NCBI RefSeq assembly: GCF_029603155.1
Contig: NZ_JAPMUA010000001.1
Coordinates: 62,001-126,000 of the forward strand
Direction of reading: 5' to 3'
Length of the DNA: 64,000 nucleotides
Source of the DNA: Galbibacter pacificus
GTDB lineage: Bacteria > Bacteroidota > Bacteroidia > Flavobacteriales > Flavobacteriaceae
Under the pieces are notes generated by a model. That model was not told where the DNA came from. It saw only the letters and a list, made by a program, of their open reading frames with translations, and ran no database searches. A program made the position numbers and the translations under genes. Shown piece by piece: positions 63,603 to 64,000 of this stretch (within the stretch, counting starts at the first letter, position 1; every line of letters starts with the position of its first letter).

Positions 63603-64000
63603 GTTTTAATATTTATTTGAATTAGCTAACACTAAAATGGTAATTTTTTGTTAAAAACACAACTTTTATTAACAAAAAATAAAGAAAAATAACATCTGAA
63701 ACCATCGAATGTAATTGATGATTAAGAATATACATGTGTAGAAATGTGCCAATATTAGGGTGTTGCTACTGTAGAATATAGTTAAAATCATAATTTCATT
63801 TTAGTAATAAAAAAAATATTAATTTTTATTAAATGCCAGCTATTGGTATTTTTTAATAGGACAATTCAAGTTATTCTAGAATGTTTTGGGTTTTAATGAA
63901 GTGGATTGAGTTTCTTTGGGGAAATTAATTGCAAGAGCCTCCATACATTGAAGGCTCTTGTTTGGGCTTTTATGCAATTTGTATAAGCTGTTAGTTATAT
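63603..64000. promoter_or_regulatory. Leader of SusC pair 2 and window-end spacer
   Basis: The region upstream of this susC holds TTTTATTAACAAAA at 63664-63677, a less perfect copy of the palindrome upstream of the first susC, and the shared block ATAAAGAAAAATAACAT at about 63680-63697. A terminator lies at 63932-63960. No gene is seen. Confidence 0.5.
63932..63962. terminator. Hairpin terminator at the window end
   Basis: CAAGAGCCT/AGGCTCTTG, 9-bp stem with an 11-base loop, followed by TTTGGGCTTTT. The gene it serves lies outside the window. Confidence 0.6.

Noticed and set aside
1..64000. CRISPR array, tRNA, rRNA, integrase, transposase or restriction-modification genes
   Set aside because: I searched the spacers by eye on both strands and found no regular repeats, cloverleaf-like segments or mobile-element enzymes; a tRNA or covariance scan would be needed to exclude small RNA genes fully.

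Overview
The window looks like a chromosomal segment of a member of the Bacteroidota, most likely Flavobacteriia/Flavobacteriaceae. Evidence seen directly: AT-rich DNA, promoters of the TAnnTTTG type and almost no Shine-Dalgarno signals, several TTG/GTG starts, two SusC/SusD outer-membrane uptake pairs, lipoproteins with short leaders, a PafA-type alkaline phosphatase, a DUF5723 barrel, a DUF1573 protein and many intergenic hairpin terminators. I see no tRNA, rRNA, CRISPR array, prophage, transposase or integrase.

Layout. 1-10.1 kb is almost all on the minus strand: a hybrid histidine kinase cut by the window edge, GAPDH, lipoyl synthase, an Nramp-like transporter, an ECF sigma factor, a tiny cysteine-rich membrane protein, an ECF sigma/anti-sigma pair, MurB and an aminotransferase. 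10.2-15.8 kb holds an aspartyl protease with PDZ domain, a DUF1573 protein, ValS and an SdpI/ArsR pair. 15.8-21.6 kb is a phospholipid and membrane quality-control block (acyl-CoA-binding protein, Psd, CdsA, LUD protein, FtsH, RsfS) with divergent BirA. 21.7-27.9 kb holds an Mla-like ABC pair, PafA, and a KAS III/methyltransferase/glycosyltransferase trio. 28-38 kb holds GcvP, a UbiA-like membrane protein, an ECF sigma factor with a small partner, a rhodanese, an M3 peptidase, a methyltransferase remnant, PurE and PurK.

38-45 kb is a plus-strand run: Hpt, Adk, a repeat hairpin, Obg, a DUF4136 lipoprotein and Mpl, then a minus-strand DUF1569 protein, a decayed radC, a deacetylase-like protein that seems to lack metal ligands, and a YjjG-like phosphatase. 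45.3-48.1 kb is an envelope trio of unknown role (lipoprotein, DUF5723 barrel, secreted Thr/Ala-rich protein). 48.4-52.8 kb holds a serine hydrolase, a possible broken lipoprotein, RarA, a rhomboid protease and RlmB. 52.9-63.6 kb is a tandem pair of SusC/SusD systems. Their SusC genes share a nearly identical 5' module and leader but differ in plug, barrel and partner proteins; they import an unknown nutrient, since no degradative enzyme lies in the window.

Most of the window is ordinary housekeeping DNA. The points most worth a second look are the tandem SusC genes with a shared 5' module, the deacetylase fold without its usual ligands, the Nramp homologue without DPGN, the LUD gene inside the lipid cluster, the KAS III trio, the envelope trio, two clear pseudogenes (radC and a methyltransferase), and several inverted repeats over promoters. 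I did not find a convincing wholly new defence or mobile system.
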